64,000 nucleotides of DNA from an uncultured Lachnospiraceae bacterium (GTDB taxonomy: Bacteria; Bacillota; Clostridia; Lachnospirales; Lachnospiraceae): the NCBI GenBank assembly GCA_910578475.1, contig CAJTRK010000013.1:31238-95237 (forward strand), read 5' to 3'. This document shows, piece by piece, positions 9,009 to 19,300 of this stretch. Made by a program: the position numbers and the translations under genes. The notes beneath the pieces are model-generated. The model saw nothing but the letters and a program-made list of their open reading frames with translations. It did not search any database and was not told the DNA's origin. Each line of letters begins with the position of its first letter. The stretch's first letter is position 1.

Positions 9009-9821
9009 ATGTATCGTATATTGATTGCCGACGATGAACCGATAGAAAGAAAAGTCATTTCCAAAAAGATACAGGAATTTTTTCCGGGGCAGACGAAAGT
9101 GTTTCAGGCCGAGAACGGCAGAGAAGCGATTGAAATTTTTGAACGGGAAAAGTGCGATATTGTATTAATTGATATCGAGATGCCGGGCATGAACGGTCTG
9201 GACGCGGCGGAGCGCATCCGCGGCATGAACCGGGAGTGCAGTATTATTTTCCTGACGGCTTTTGACGAATTTAATTATGCCAAGAAGGCGATTTCCGTAA
9301 AGGCATTGGAATATCTGTTAAAGCCGGGCAGCGACGAAGAGCTGACAGTCGTACTGGAAGAGGCTTTTCGAATTTCGGACGAGGGCGAACGAAGGAGAAG
9401 TTCCAGACAGGTGGTGGAAGAAGAGAAAAGAGAGATACTGGACGGAGCCCATTCGGAAGATGTCCGAATGAACGTGGTTGCGGAAGAAATCCGCCGCTAT
9501 ATTGCGGGTCATTACAAAGAAGACCTGTCCCTGCAGGATGTAGCGGGAGCGATGCGCTATTCGGACGCCTATTTCTGCAAAATTTTCAAAAAATTTTTTA
9601 ACAGAAGTTTTATTGTTTATTTGAATGAGCTGCGTATCGAAAAGGCGAAACAGATGTTGGAAGATGCAATGCGGAATATCAAGGATATCAGTTCGGAAGT
9701 CGGTTACCGTGACGCCAACTATTTTGCAAAAGTATTTAAGCGGATTACCGGCGTGACGCCAAGCGATTACCGGGGGATGGCATTGCAGAAAAAACAGAAA
9801 CAGTCGGCTGAAGAGGAATAG
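9009..9821 (+). CDS. AraC-type response regulator
   Basis: 270 aa. Receiver domain at 1-120 (ADDEPIERK acidic pair, phospho-acceptor in IVLIDIEMPGMNGLDAA, conserved T of FLTAFDEF, K of YLLKPG). A short linker leads directly to a C-terminal AraC double helix-turn-helix (about 160-258): LSLQDVAGAMRYSDAYFCKI and SSEVGYRDANYFAKVFKRIT. It is at the short end for this family, because the long central region found in many YesN-type regulators is absent. Likely cognate partner of the upstream kinase; the probable targets are dctPQM and the adjacent transport genes (inference from position). It ends 11 bp before the DctP-like gene. Confidence 0.92.
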   Translation: MYRILIADDEPIERKVISKKIQEFFPGQTKVFQAENGREAIEIFEREKCDIVLIDIEMPGMNGLDAAERIRGMNRECSIIFLTAFDEFNYAKKAISVKALEYLLKPGSDEELTVVLEEAFRISDEGERRRSSRQVVEEEKREILDGAHSEDVRMNVVAEEIRRYIAGHYKEDLSLQDVAGAMRYSDAYFCKIFKKFFNRSFIVYLNELRIEKAKQMLEDAMRNIKDISSEVGYRDANYFAKVFKRITGVTPSDYRGMALQKKQKQSAEEE

Positions 9822-9832
9822 GAAAGACGTGG

Positions 9833-10879
9833 ATGCGGATGGAACAAAATGGTAGCGGAAGGAAGAAAAAACAAAAACGGATAATGTTCGCACCGGCCGT
9901 ATTGCTGGCAGCGTTGGTGATAATTCTGCAGCCCGCCGGACAGCAGAATGAAACCGTCCCGGAGTATGTTTTTTCCTATGCCGAAAATCAGGCGCAGGAT
10001 TATCCGACGACACTGGGCGCCATAAAGTTTGCCGAGATGGTGGAAGAACGGACGGAAGGCCGGATTCGGATTCTCGTCTATGCGGAAGGCGTAAAAGGGG
10101 CGGAAGGTGAAATCATCCGGCAGATGAAGTTCGGCGGCGTTGATTTTGCCAGAGTTTCACTGTCACAGCTTGCAGAATATATTCCGGAAATGAACGTGCT
10201 CCAGATGCCCTATCTTTATACGGATTCGGAACATATGTGGCGGGTGCTGGACGGCGAAATCGGCGTCAGTTTCCTGTCCCTTGCGGATGAATACGGACTG
10301 GTCGGCCTGTCCTGGTATGATGCGGGCGCACGGAATTTCTATACCGCAGACAGGCCCATTACCTGTCTGGAGGATATCGAGGGAATGCGGATTCGCGTAC
10401 AGGAATCCGATATGATGGCGGATATGGTGGAAGCTCTGGGGGCAAACGCCGTAAAACTTGACTATGCGGACGTTTATGCCGGCATTGAGCGAGGCATTGT
10501 GGACGGGGCGGAAAATAACTGGCCCTCTTATGAATCGATGAAACATGACGAGGTGGCGAAATACTTCACCGTAGATGAACACACGCGGGTTCCGGAAATG
10601 CAGATATGCTCAGGAAAGACATGGGAAAAACTGTCGGAGGAAGACCGGAACATCATTCTGGAATGTGCCAGAGAATCCGCTCTGTATGAAAGGGAGCTGT
10701 GGAAGGAGCGGGAGAATGCCTCGAAGCACACTGCTATTCTGCGAGGCGCGAAAGTCATCGAATTATCTGCGGAAGAGAAAAAACGTTTTCAGACGGAGGT
10801 ACAGGGCGTTTATGAAAAATATTGCGGTGACGAGATGGAAATTATCGACCGCATCATAGCGGAAGGCAGTAAAGAATAG
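9833..10879 (+). CDS. Membrane-anchored DctP-like solute-binding protein (possible co-sensor)
   Basis: 348 aa. The fold is DctP: GMRIRVQESDMMADMVEALG and YADVYAGIERGIVDGAENNW match the conserved ligand-binding segments. It differs from the dctP product: after a basic start (SGRKKKQKR) there is one hydrophobic helix (about 17-36) but no lipobox cysteine, so it looks like an uncleaved signal anchor or a non-lipidated receptor. No dctQM follows. Lying right behind a YesM-type kinase and its regulator, it is best read as a ligand-binding accessory for sensing rather than as a second transport receptor (inference). ATG 9833 has GGAAAG at 9821-9826. The alternative is an orphan receptor serving the DctQM upstream. 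Confidence 0.8.
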   Translation: MRMEQNGSGRKKKQKRIMFAPAVLLAALVIILQPAGQQNETVPEYVFSYAENQAQDYPTTLGAIKFAEMVEERTEGRIRILVYAEGVKGAEGEIIRQMKFGGVDFARVSLSQLAEYIPEMNVLQMPYLYTDSEHMWRVLDGEIGVSFLSLADEYGLVGLSWYDAGARNFYTADRPITCLEDIEGMRIRVQESDMMADMVEALGANAVKLDYADVYAGIERGIVDGAENNWPSYESMKHDEVAKYFTVDEHTRVPEMQICSGKTWEKLSEEDRNIILECARESALYERELWKERENASKHTAILRGAKVIELSAEEKKRFQTEVQGVYEKYCGDEMEIIDRIIAEGSKE

Positions 10880-10898
10880 AAAAAGTGAGGATAAAAGG

Positions 10899-12083
10899 TT
10901 GAATAAAAAAGTGGATATATTTGGAAATCGGGAGAAAAACAAACAATTCTGTTTGAATTATGCGGTATTTGTCATTAACGGTATGCTGGCGTTGTCAATC
11001 GGCTCGCTGCTTCCGTTTATCCGGGACGCAAACGGACTGGCTTATGCTTTTTGCGGTATGATTGTAAGTCTGCATTCCGTCGGGAATCTGTTTTCCAGTT
11101 TCGCGGCGGGCGCATTGCCGGCTTTGATTGGAAGGAAAAAGAGCATTCTGTTGTTCAATTCCTTTTTTGCAATCGCATATCTGATGATTCTGTTCGGCAA
11201 AAGTCCGGTCATGATTGCGCTGGCGTTTTTTATGACGGGACTGGCAAGGGGCGCTACCAGCAATTTCTGCAACGCCTCCATTAACAGTCTGGCGCCCGGA
11301 AAGGCGTGGATTATCAACGGCCTGCATGCCATGTTTTCCATAGGCGCATTTCTGTTTCCGATTTTACTGACGCTGTTGACGATGAATGAGAGCGGAAACT
11401 GGATTTATGCCTGCTATTTTATGCTCGCGATGGGTGTTTTAAGTTTTTGCCTGTATCTGATGATGCCGACAGAGGAACAGCCAAGACAAAGCGCCGGCAG
11501 AAAAGAAAGAAATTTTGGTTTTTTTAAAGAACCGCTTTTTTATATGAGCATTGCGGTGTTGTTCTTTTATCTGTGTGCGGAGCAGGGTGTCATCGGCTGG
11601 ATGATTACCTATTTTAAAGATACGGGTCTTTTAAATCCGACGCTTTCCCAGATTACGGCCAGCGTTTTATGGATTATGATATTGCTTGGACGGCTGACCG
11701 CGGCGTGGTTGTCCACGAAAGTGAAGAAAGAAAAGATTCTGCCCGTAATGGGCGTGGGTCTGCTGGTCTTTTTCTTTATACTTATTGTGAGCAGGAGCAC
11801 CGGGCTGATTTTGTTCGGCATCATGGGATTTGGGTACAGCATGGCGGGCATTTACCCGACGACGGTATCTTTTACGGGGATTTTGATTCAGCGTTACAAA
11901 ATGGCATGGAGCTTTATTCTGACCTCGGCCAGTCTCGGTTCTATTCTGATGCCGACGATTATCGGCAAGATTGCAGAGAAGGCGGGCATTTTCTATGGAA
12001 TGAGTTCTATCGCGGTGGTGCTTGTCGTGGATATGATTGCCATTCTGCTGCTGACAAGATATACGGCGAAGCATCCCGCATAA
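10899..12083 (+). CDS. MFS transporter, sugar-permease-like
   Basis: 394 aa with about 12 hydrophobic segments and a central cytoplasmic loop after helix 6 (about residues 190-205, TEEQPRQSAGRKER). It resembles FucP/GlcP-like MFS carriers: GRKKSILLFNS in the 2-3 loop and GLARGATSNFCNASINSLAP in helix 4. The substrate is unknown; the neighbourhood suggests a sugar or sugar acid. A TTG start at 10899 is chosen because GAGG lies at 10887-10890, eight bases upstream. It begins 19 bp after the DctP-like gene and is probably co-transcribed with the sensor trio. Confidence 0.85.
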   Translation: MNKKVDIFGNREKNKQFCLNYAVFVINGMLALSIGSLLPFIRDANGLAYAFCGMIVSLHSVGNLFSSFAAGALPALIGRKKSILLFNSFFAIAYLMILFGKSPVMIALAFFMTGLARGATSNFCNASINSLAPGKAWIINGLHAMFSIGAFLFPILLTLLTMNESGNWIYACYFMLAMGVLSFCLYLMMPTEEQPRQSAGRKERNFGFFKEPLFYMSIAVLFFYLCAEQGVIGWMITYFKDTGLLNPTLSQITASVLWIMILLGRLTAAWLSTKVKKEKILPVMGVGLLVFFFILIVSRSTGLILFGIMGFGYSMAGIYPTTVSFTGILIQRYKMAWSFILTSASLGSILMPTIIGKIAEKAGIFYGMSSIAVVLVVDMIAILLLTRYTAKHPA

Positions 12084-12085
12084 AT

Positions 12086-12318
12086 ATAATAAACGATAGA
12101 TAATTGCGAAACTCTGTTTTCGAAGGTTCCCGTTGTACAAAACAGACAATCACCGCAGGGCACGCTTTCGCTGCACTGTCGCTCGCAGCGGTGCATAAGA
12201 CGCCAAAATACGGCGTCTAAACACCGGCGGCGACATAGCACCCTGCTTGCGATTTGTCTGTTTCGCACAACTGCTATCTTGGAATCATGCGTTTCGCAAT
12301 TACCTAATAATAAACGAT
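12086..12318. mobile_element. MITE-like palindromic element with flanking 12-bp direct repeats
   Basis: A 208-bp non-coding element (12098-12305) sits between the MFS and cupin genes. Its ends are 15-bp terminal inverted repeats matching at 14 positions (AGATAATTGCGAAAC at 12098-12112; AGGTAATTGCGAAAC as the complement of 12291-12305). Further arm pairing runs inward (for example AAACAGACAATC with the complement of GATTTGTCTGTTT) to a central hairpin AGACGCC...GGCGTCT (12198-12218). The 12-mer ATAATAAACGAT occurs directly outside both ends (12086-12097 and 12307-12318), as a target duplication would. No open frame of interest lies inside. It could also act as a terminator for the MFS gene. 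Confidence 0.65.
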
Positions 12319-12338
12319 TTTGAAAGGAGAAGAACAAA

Positions 12339-12680
12339 ATGAAAACAACGAAAAACAATGTATGGAATTTTAATGAGGACATCGAGTTTGAAGTGTGCGG
12401 AGAGGGTGTCAGGAGAAAGATTTTAAGCTATACCGACGAGGTAATGTGCGTGGAAAATCATTTTGAAAAAGGAGCGGTGGGCGCTTTGCACCATCATCCG
12501 CATACGCAGATTACTTATATCGTGTCCGGAAAATTTGAATTTACGATTGGGGACGAGAAAAAAATCGTGTGTGCCGGAGACAGTCTGTTGAAAAAAGATG
12601 GTGTGGAACACGGGTGCATCTGTCTGGAAGAAGGGGTTCTGGTCGATATTTTCGCACCGATGCGGGAAGAATTTGTCTGA
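12339..12680 (+). CDS. Single-domain cupin, KdgF-like
   Basis: 113 aa, one cupin_2 barrel. The metal-binding pattern is seen as HHHPHTQITYIVSGKFEF (two or three His plus a Gln), then the second motif DGVEHGC with its single His. The histidine-rich first motif and the end VLVDIFAPMREEF resemble KdgF, which opens unsaturated uronates in pectin and alginate breakdown. That would fit a TRAP system for sugar acids, but small cupins are hard to assign by sequence. ATG 12339 has AAAGGAG at 12323-12329. It stands alone after the MITE-like element. Confidence 0.7.
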   Translation: MKTTKNNVWNFNEDIEFEVCGEGVRRKILSYTDEVMCVENHFEKGAVGALHHHPHTQITYIVSGKFEFTIGDEKKIVCAGDSLLKKDGVEHGCICLEEGVLVDIFAPMREEFV

Positions 12681-12735
12681 CGAAAGAGGTGTGGTGGCCG
12701 GCACAGACGCGCGGAATGGGGAAGGTTACGAAAGA

Positions 12736-14516
12736 ATGAAAAGGATTGCTATGATTATGGAGGCCGGCAAGCGCGCTTTTGCAAGCACGCGGGCCGCCTG
12801 GTTCCTGAAAAAGATGCGGGAAATGGAAGAAGAAATCAATCTCTATATTTTCCGAAGCGCCGGGGTATGGACACTGGACCTGAATTATAATGTAGGAGAA
12901 TACAATATATATCAGCTGCCCGATTTGTCGGAGTTTGACGGAATCATTCTGGATGTGAACAGCATTCATCAGCGGGAACATTACGGCTGCGGCGCGGCAG
13001 CCTGGGATATATTGTAAACGCGGCAAGGCAGTCCGGAAAACCGGTCATTTCTCTTGCGAACAAAATCGAAGGGTTTTACTATGTCGGAATCGATAATTAT
13101 GCGGCAATGCGCCTTATGATGGAGCATGTGTTTCATATACATGGGTGCAGAAAATTCTGGTTTATCATGGGTCCGAAAGATAATTATGAAAACGGTCAGC
13201 GGATGCAGGCGGTTATCGATTACCTGAAGGAACAGAATGTACCGTGCGAAGAGGATATGTTCTATTGTGAAAGTTTTGAAATCAGAAGCGGTTACCGGGG
13301 ATTTCTGAAATTATATGGAGTTCACAGAGAACTGCCGGAAGCCGTTATCTGTGCGAACGACGAAATTGCGGTGGGCGTTTGTAAGGCGGCGGAAGCCTGT
13401 TGTTATACGGAAACAGAAGGCGTTTTCTGGGACAGCTGCGGATGCCGGACGGCGGGCAGGGCGGACCTGACCGATTATGTCCGGAAAGAAATTCTGAAAG
13501 AAGCGGCCCAGTCTGACTTTGAAGAAGAAATCAAAATGCTGGAATACGAACTCTTGTACTGTAAAACCCTGCATCAGATATACGAGAAGATTTTGACGGG
13601 CATTCCGTCTTTGCAGTATGAGGATATGTATCTGATGATGGATGAAAAGATGGACGACTTTCACGAGGCGACAGGCGATTGTCTGGAAGACATTGCAAGA
13701 CTTTCCGGGAACGGAAGTTTTCATGTGAACGGTTATCCGGACAGGATGCAGAAAGTTTTTATCGACCCGGCGGACGGAAAAATCAGAATAGAAACGAAGA
13801 ACAGAAAAGGGCTGTTTTCCGCCTTTGAATCGAACGAAGGAGGCAGGGAATATCTGTTTCTGCCTTTTCATTTCAGCCAGTATACGGTTGGATATATTGT
13901 AATTATTAATTCGGTCTGTCTGATGGAAAAACGGTATTTGGATAAAATGCTGAGTACGATTATGACGAGCATGGAGAATTTTTACCGGAATAAGCGTCTG
14001 GAATGTATTAACAGAGGACTGGAAGAGATATCCATGCGGGATGCCATGACCGGGCTGTATAACCGATTGGGATATCAGAATCAGGCATGCCGTATATTTT
14101 GGGAAAATAAAGAAAAAAACCGGAATTTGACTATATTATTCATAGATATGGACCGATTAAAATATATGAACGATACCTATGGCCATGAATGCGGCGACCT
14201 TGCCATTAAGATTACGGCAGGAGCGATTTTGCGTTATCGTCCGGACGATGCGCTCGCGGTCCGGATGGGCGGCGATGAATTTCTGGTCGTGCTTCCGTAT
14301 ATGGAACGTAAAAATGTCGTGGAACTTGTAGACCGCATTCGCAGCGAAATCAGCAGGCAGGCAAAGCTTTTGGAGCTGCCTTGTGAACTGAGCATCAGCG
14401 CCGGAGGTATCAATACGGACATGGAAAGCGGTAAGGCGCTGGATGATTATGTACGCGAAGCCGACGAAATCATGTACCGTGAAAAGAGCGCAAGGAAGAA
14501 GCAAAGGGAAGCGTAG
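12736..14516 (+). pseudogene. LacI-like sensor/GGDEF diguanylate cyclase gene broken by a frameshift
   Basis: The first reading frame (12736-13017) encodes MKRIAMIMEAGKRAF... through HYGCGAAA and then stops. The continuation (GYIVNAARQSGKPVISLANK...) is in the -1 frame and runs to 14516. Adding one base within 12999-13006 (for example a third C in CC-TGGG) gives one uninterrupted protein of about 593 aa. It has a periplasmic-binding-protein-like domain of the LacI C-terminal type (about 1-260), a middle region, and a GGDEF domain with intact RMGGDEFLVV, DAMTGLYNRLGY and DMDRLKYMNDTYGH motifs. If intact it would make c-di-GMP in response to a cytoplasmic ligand. The 3' part could still be made from ATG 13107. 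A sequencing error is possible. Confidence 0.75.
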
Positions 14517-14603
14517 ACCTGACTGCGCCGCATTTTGAAAGAACGGCAAAGGTCAGGCGGTTGACTGCCGGAATATGACAGGAGACACGAGAAAGGCAGG
14601 GGG

Positions 14604-15245
14604 ATGGAATTGCAGATAACAAAGACGGCAGGCGTAAACGAGGCGGGAAAGAAGCCGCCGAAGAATACAACTGCTTTACGGCAGAGGCCGGGGACGGAAG
14701 AAACAGCTGTGGGGAAATCATCCGCAGGAAAAGCAGCCCGTTCCAGGGAAGTGCGGGAAAAACTGCTTCTGGAAGCGGATGGAGCAACCGTAGCCATATC
14801 AGCGGAAGGAATTGGACTCGTTCAAAAAGCGGAAGCGGAGGAAAAGGCATTTTTCCGTGAGCAGAACGAGAAACAAATGTATCAGGAAATGATGGAAAAT
14901 ACGAAAGAAGCGTCCGAAGCACAGGAAGAAGGCATCGGGGATTTGGCAAGAGCGATGGAAATCGCGAGGCGGATTTTGGACGGCGATATTGTGCCGGCGC
15001 AGGATGAAAAGTTTCTGATGGAATTTAACAGCGAAATGTACATGCGGGTGAAGAGCATGGCGAAGCTCAAAGAAGAACCGGAAAAATATGACTCGCTGTT
15101 GGAAGAGGAAGAGGAGGATAACGGAAAATCCGGCGCGGGAAGTTCGGGCGGCGTAAAGCGTGCATCGGAAGCGGATGGAGCGCAGACGGACAGTGAGGCT
15201 GCCGCTTCGGAAGGTTCGGAGGGTAAAGAGACGGCATCCGGCTGA
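14604..15245 (+). CDS. Hypothetical protein, largely disordered with a central helical core
   Basis: 213 aa, not recognised. The N-terminal ~55 residues are basic and low in hydrophobics. A helical core (about 75-165) includes QKAEAEEKAFFREQNEKQMY and LARAMEIARRILDGDIVPAQ; the last part looks structured and conserved in style. The C-terminal 40 residues are acidic, then Gly/Ser-rich. There is no signal peptide and no membrane segment. The start ATG 14604 follows GAAAGG (14591-14596). It lies 87 bp after the GGDEF gene and ends 5 bp before the convergent AraC gene, so its 3' end has no room for its own terminator. Confidence 0.65.
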   Translation: MELQITKTAGVNEAGKKPPKNTTALRQRPGTEETAVGKSSAGKAARSREVREKLLLEADGATVAISAEGIGLVQKAEAEEKAFFREQNEKQMYQEMMENTKEASEAQEEGIGDLARAMEIARRILDGDIVPAQDEKFLMEFNSEMYMRVKSMAKLKEEPEKYDSLLEEEEEDNGKSGAGSSGGVKRASEADGAQTDSEAAASEGSEGKETASG

Positions 15246-15250
15246 CGGGA

Positions 15251-16117
15251 TTACAGATTCACGCCTGACCGCCTCCGATATTCAGAAGGTGAGCACCCCT
15301 TTTGCTTATGAAACAGCCGGCTGAAATACAAAGGGTTATCATATCCGACGATATGTCCGATTTCGGATATCGTATAGGAGGTTCCTTCCAACAGCATCTG
15401 CGCGTTGGTGATACGGATGGAAACAATATACTGCATGGGCGTCATTCCGGTATACTGCTTGAAGTTCCGTATAAACCAGCTGACGCTCATGCCTCTGGAG
15501 GCAGCATATTCTTCGATGCTTATGTCGGTGTTATAATTGTCATTAAAATACTGTGCAGCGATATCCATTTCCGTATCGAGATATTCGTTGCGCAGTTTTT
15601 TTTCGCGGGTGACCCGCCGGTGAACTGCAATCAGTAATTGCCGGAGTAACAGGACGAGCACTTCTTCGAAATCGGGCTGGCATCGCTGCAGTTCGGTAAT
15701 CGCTCTTTTAAAAATTCTTGCATATTCCAGCGAAGCGCCGACATAGAAAACACGCATATCATCGGATATGCCGTAGCTTCGCAGGATGTTCTTAACATTA
15801 TTTCCGGTAAAATGAATCCAGTAGACTTCTGTTTTATCCACACCATAATATTCATATTTCTGAAATTCTTTCGGCCGGTATAATACCATATTTCCGGCTC
15901 CCACAATCGTATCGTTCTCTTCCTTATCAAAGTGAAAATGTGCTATTCCCGCAGAAATATAAAGTATCTGGTAGTCCAGCCGGCCGCGCGGTCTGTATGT
16001 GGGCAGTCTTGGATGTGTTTTCAGGCGGTATGTGCCGCAGCTTCCGACGATGAGCGGCTTGCTTTTGTCTTTCAGATTGATTAACGAATGATTCAGGTAA
16101 CCGGAATTAATGTACAT
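15251..16117 (-). CDS. AraC family transcriptional regulator beside the beta-galactosidase gene
   Basis: 288 aa. The N-terminal ~150 residues form a cupin-like effector domain (RGRLDYQILYISAGIAHFHF, VLYRPKEFQKYEYYGVDKTE). Residues about 185-285 form the AraC DNA-binding domain with both helix-turn-helices (ISIEEYAASRGMSVSWFIRN; YTISEIGHIVGYDNPLYFSR) and the closing P-S-E-Y-R-R. It is divergent from the GH2 gene, with 224 bp between starts, and most likely controls it in response to a sugar. AAAGGAG precedes the start. A minus-strand promoter candidate lies in the shared region. Confidence 0.92.
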   Translation of the reverse strand: MYINSGYLNHSLINLKDKSKPLIVGSCGTYRLKTHPRLPTYRPRGRLDYQILYISAGIAHFHFDKEENDTIVGAGNMVLYRPKEFQKYEYYGVDKTEVYWIHFTGNNVKNILRSYGISDDMRVFYVGASLEYARIFKRAITELQRCQPDFEEVLVLLLRQLLIAVHRRVTREKKLRNEYLDTEMDIAAQYFNDNYNTDISIEEYAASRGMSVSWFIRNFKQYTGMTPMQYIVSIRITNAQMLLEGTSYTISEIGHIVGYDNPLYFSRLFHKQKGCSPSEYRRRSGVNL

Positions 16118-16183
16118 GGAAATCTCCTTTTCTGGTTATTTTTTTTATGTTTTCCGAAACAATTTTTCGCTTTATCCTTCTAT

Positions 16184-16252
16184 ATTGTATCATTTTGTGC
16201 ATGTATTGTCCAATCGAATCTATGGTCAGAAAATGCGATAAAATCGTATAAT
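16184..16252. promoter_or_regulatory. Divergent promoters between araC-type regulator and GH2
   Basis: Minus strand: TTGGAC (16208-16213), 18-bp spacer, TACAAT (16184-16189), reading toward the AraC gene. Plus strand: TGGTCA (16223-16228), 18-bp spacer, TATAAT (16247-16252), reading toward the GH2 gene. The -10 boxes are good and the -35 boxes weak, as expected for activator-dependent promoters. Confidence 0.5.
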
Positions 16253-16341
16253 ATTTCTGAAATAAAGGCGTTAAGTAAAACATGACAGGAAATTTTGGTC
16301 ATGTAACGGGAGCGGCGGAAAATGAGTCGGAGGGATGGAAA

Positions 16342-19300
16342 ATGATTGTACCGAGATATTACGAAGACCTTCATATGCTTCATGAAGGAACGATGCCTGA
16401 CAGAGCATATTATATTCCGGCATCCGGGAAAATGGAAGACCCGGTGGAGCACAGAGAAGCGTCCGACCGGATGCAGAGTCTGAACGGGAACTGGAAATTC
16501 CGGTACTATGAAAGCATTTATGATGTAAGAGACGCATTTTATAAGGAGGGATTTGACACCTCGGATTTCGGAGAACTGAGCGTGCCGGGGGTGTGGCAGA
16601 TGGCAGGATATGATGTTCACCAGTATACGAATATCCGCTATCCGTTTCCGTTTGACCCGCCGTATGTGCCGCAGGACATTCCGTGCGGCGCATATGTGTA
16701 TCGGTTTGATTACCGAAAGGATGCGGATGCGCCGAAGGCGTACCTGAATTTTGAAGGCGTGGATTCCTGTTTTTATGTGTGGATTAACGGCATTTATACG
16801 GGATATAGCCAGGTTTCTCATGCGACGAGTGAATTTGACGTTACCGAAAAGCTCGTGGAAGGAAGCAATACGCTGGCGGCGCTCGTTTTGAAATGGTGCG
16901 ACGGAAGTTATCTGGAAGACCAGGATAAATTCCGGACGAGCGGCATTTTCAGGGATGTCTATCTGTTGAAAAGACCGGAGCAGGCAGTCAGAGATTATCG
17001 GATAACAACTTTGGTTAAGCGTGACAACGCGGAAGTAAAACTGTCTTTTTTCTATTTTGACCGGGCCGTCGAAACGACGGTAACGATTTACGGGCATCAG
17101 GATGAACGCATCGCATCGGGGAAGCTGACCGGCGGAAGCGTTCTGACAGAGGGCAGTCTCATACTGAAAATCGCGGAGCCAAAGTTGTGGAATGCGGAAT
17201 CGCCGTATCTGTATAAGCTCATCATCGAGACGGAGAAAGAAACGATTACCGATTATATCGGAATACGCACGATTGAAATCAAAGACGGGACGCTTTGTTT
17301 AAACGGACAGAAGATAAAGTTTTGCGGCGTGAACCGCCATGATTTTGACCCGCTGACAGGTCCCGCCGTCAACAGCGGACAGGTTCTTAAAGATTTGAAA
17401 ATGATGAAACAGCATAATTTTAATGCCATTCGTTCCAGCCATTATCCGAATGCGCCTTATTTCTATCAGTTATGCGACAGATATGGATTTATGGTGATGA
17501 ATGAGGCGGATGTGGAGGCGCACGGGCCGGTGGAAATTTATTACAGGGATAATACCGACCGTCATAAATTCAGCCGGTGGAATGAAAAGATTGCGGACGA
17601 ACCGGCATGGGAAAGCGCCATTTTAGACCGTGTCCGCCGGATGGTAGAGCGGGATAAAAACCGCCCCTGCATTCTGATTTGGTCGATGGGAAACGAAAGC
17701 GCCTATGGATGTAATTTTGAAACCGCGCTGAAATGGACCAAAGAATCCGACCCGGGGAGACTCACCCATTATGAAAGCGCGAGATACCGGAACGGCGATA
17801 TCCTGTATGATTTTTCTTTTCTGGATTTATACAGCAGAATGTATCCGGAGCCGTCCGAAATCAGGGAATACCTGGAAAAGGACGGAAGCAAGCCGTTTCT
17901 TTTGGTCGAATACTGTCATGCGATGGGAAACGGCCCCGGAGATTTGGAAGATTATTTTCAGTTGATACAGGAAAACGACCTGATGTGCGGCGGATTTGTA
18001 TGGGAGTGGTGCGACCACGCTATCGCGCAGGGAAAAGCGGAGAACGGGCGGGAGAAATACGCTTACGGCGGAGACCACGGGGAGACGATTCATGACGGTA
18101 ATTTCTGTATGGACGGTCTTGTTTATCCGGACCGCACGCCCCATACCGGGCTGTTGGAATACTGGAATGTGCACAGGCCGGCGCGCCTTGTTTCTTTTGA
18201 CAGGGACAGAAAGGAACTGCGGCTGCGCAATTATCTCGATTTTACGGATTTAAAAGATTTCGTGGAAATCCATTATGAAGTGACCTGTGACGGTATCTGT
18301 GTGGGCGCGGGCGTGCTGCCGGCCTTTTCGGTAAAACCTCATGAAGAGGCGGTAACGAAGCTTGCGGTTACGGTTCCCCGTACCGGCAGGGCTTATTTGA
18401 AACTGATTTACCGGAAACGGAAAGATTCCCCCTTCGTGCCGGCCGGCCATGTGCTCGGTTTTGATGAGATACTGCTTGCAAATGAGGACGGAAGAAATCA
18501 GATTGCGCTGAAATGGCTGAACTGGTCGGCGGAGGAAACGGGCAGAGTAGAAGTGGAAGAAGACAGGGCATTCGTTATCTGTAAGGGAAGAAATTTCGCA
18601 TACAGCTTTGATAAAAGAAAGGGTGTGTTCGTAAGCCTGAATCATGCGGGGCGGGAATATCTGGACTGTCCCATGCAGTTCAATATCTGGAGAGCGCCGA
18701 CGGATAATGACCGTTATATTCAGGAGGAATGGAAGAGAGCACATTATCATGAAAGCGTTGTCCGAACTTACGGAATCGTGATTCATCAGACGAAAGACGG
18801 CGTTGCGCTTGACAGCGTAATGTCCGTATCCGCGGCATCCGTGCAACACATTCTGGACATGGAAGTCGGGTGGAACATTGACCGGTACGGAAGCATTAAT
18901 GCCGTAATCAAGGTCTGGAAAAACAAGGAATTTCCGGAATTGCCAAGATTCGGCGTCAGGCTTTTTCTGAAAAAAGAATTGGAAAACATCACCTATTTTG
19001 GAATGGGGCCGATGGAAAGTTACTGCGATAAACGCCGGGCGGCCAGCCACGGTCTGTACCGGACGAAAATCGAAGCGCTCCATGAAGATTATATCAGGCC
19101 GCAGGAAAACGGCAGCCATTACGACTGCGATTATGTGGAACTGACGAGCGGCCAGTATGGTCTCGCGGCAGCGGCAGGAAATCCTTTTTCTTTCAACGCT
19201 TCGGTATATACACAGGAAGAGCTGGAGAGGGCCGCGCACAACTATCAGCTGCTAAAATCCGAAAGCACGGTTTTATGTCTGGATTATGCGATGAACGGCA

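Noticed and set aside
12995..13017. Programmed frameshift in the LacI-like/GGDEF gene
   Set aside because: No slippery heptamer or homopolymer run and no downstream stimulatory hairpin; a one-base lesion or sequencing error fits better.
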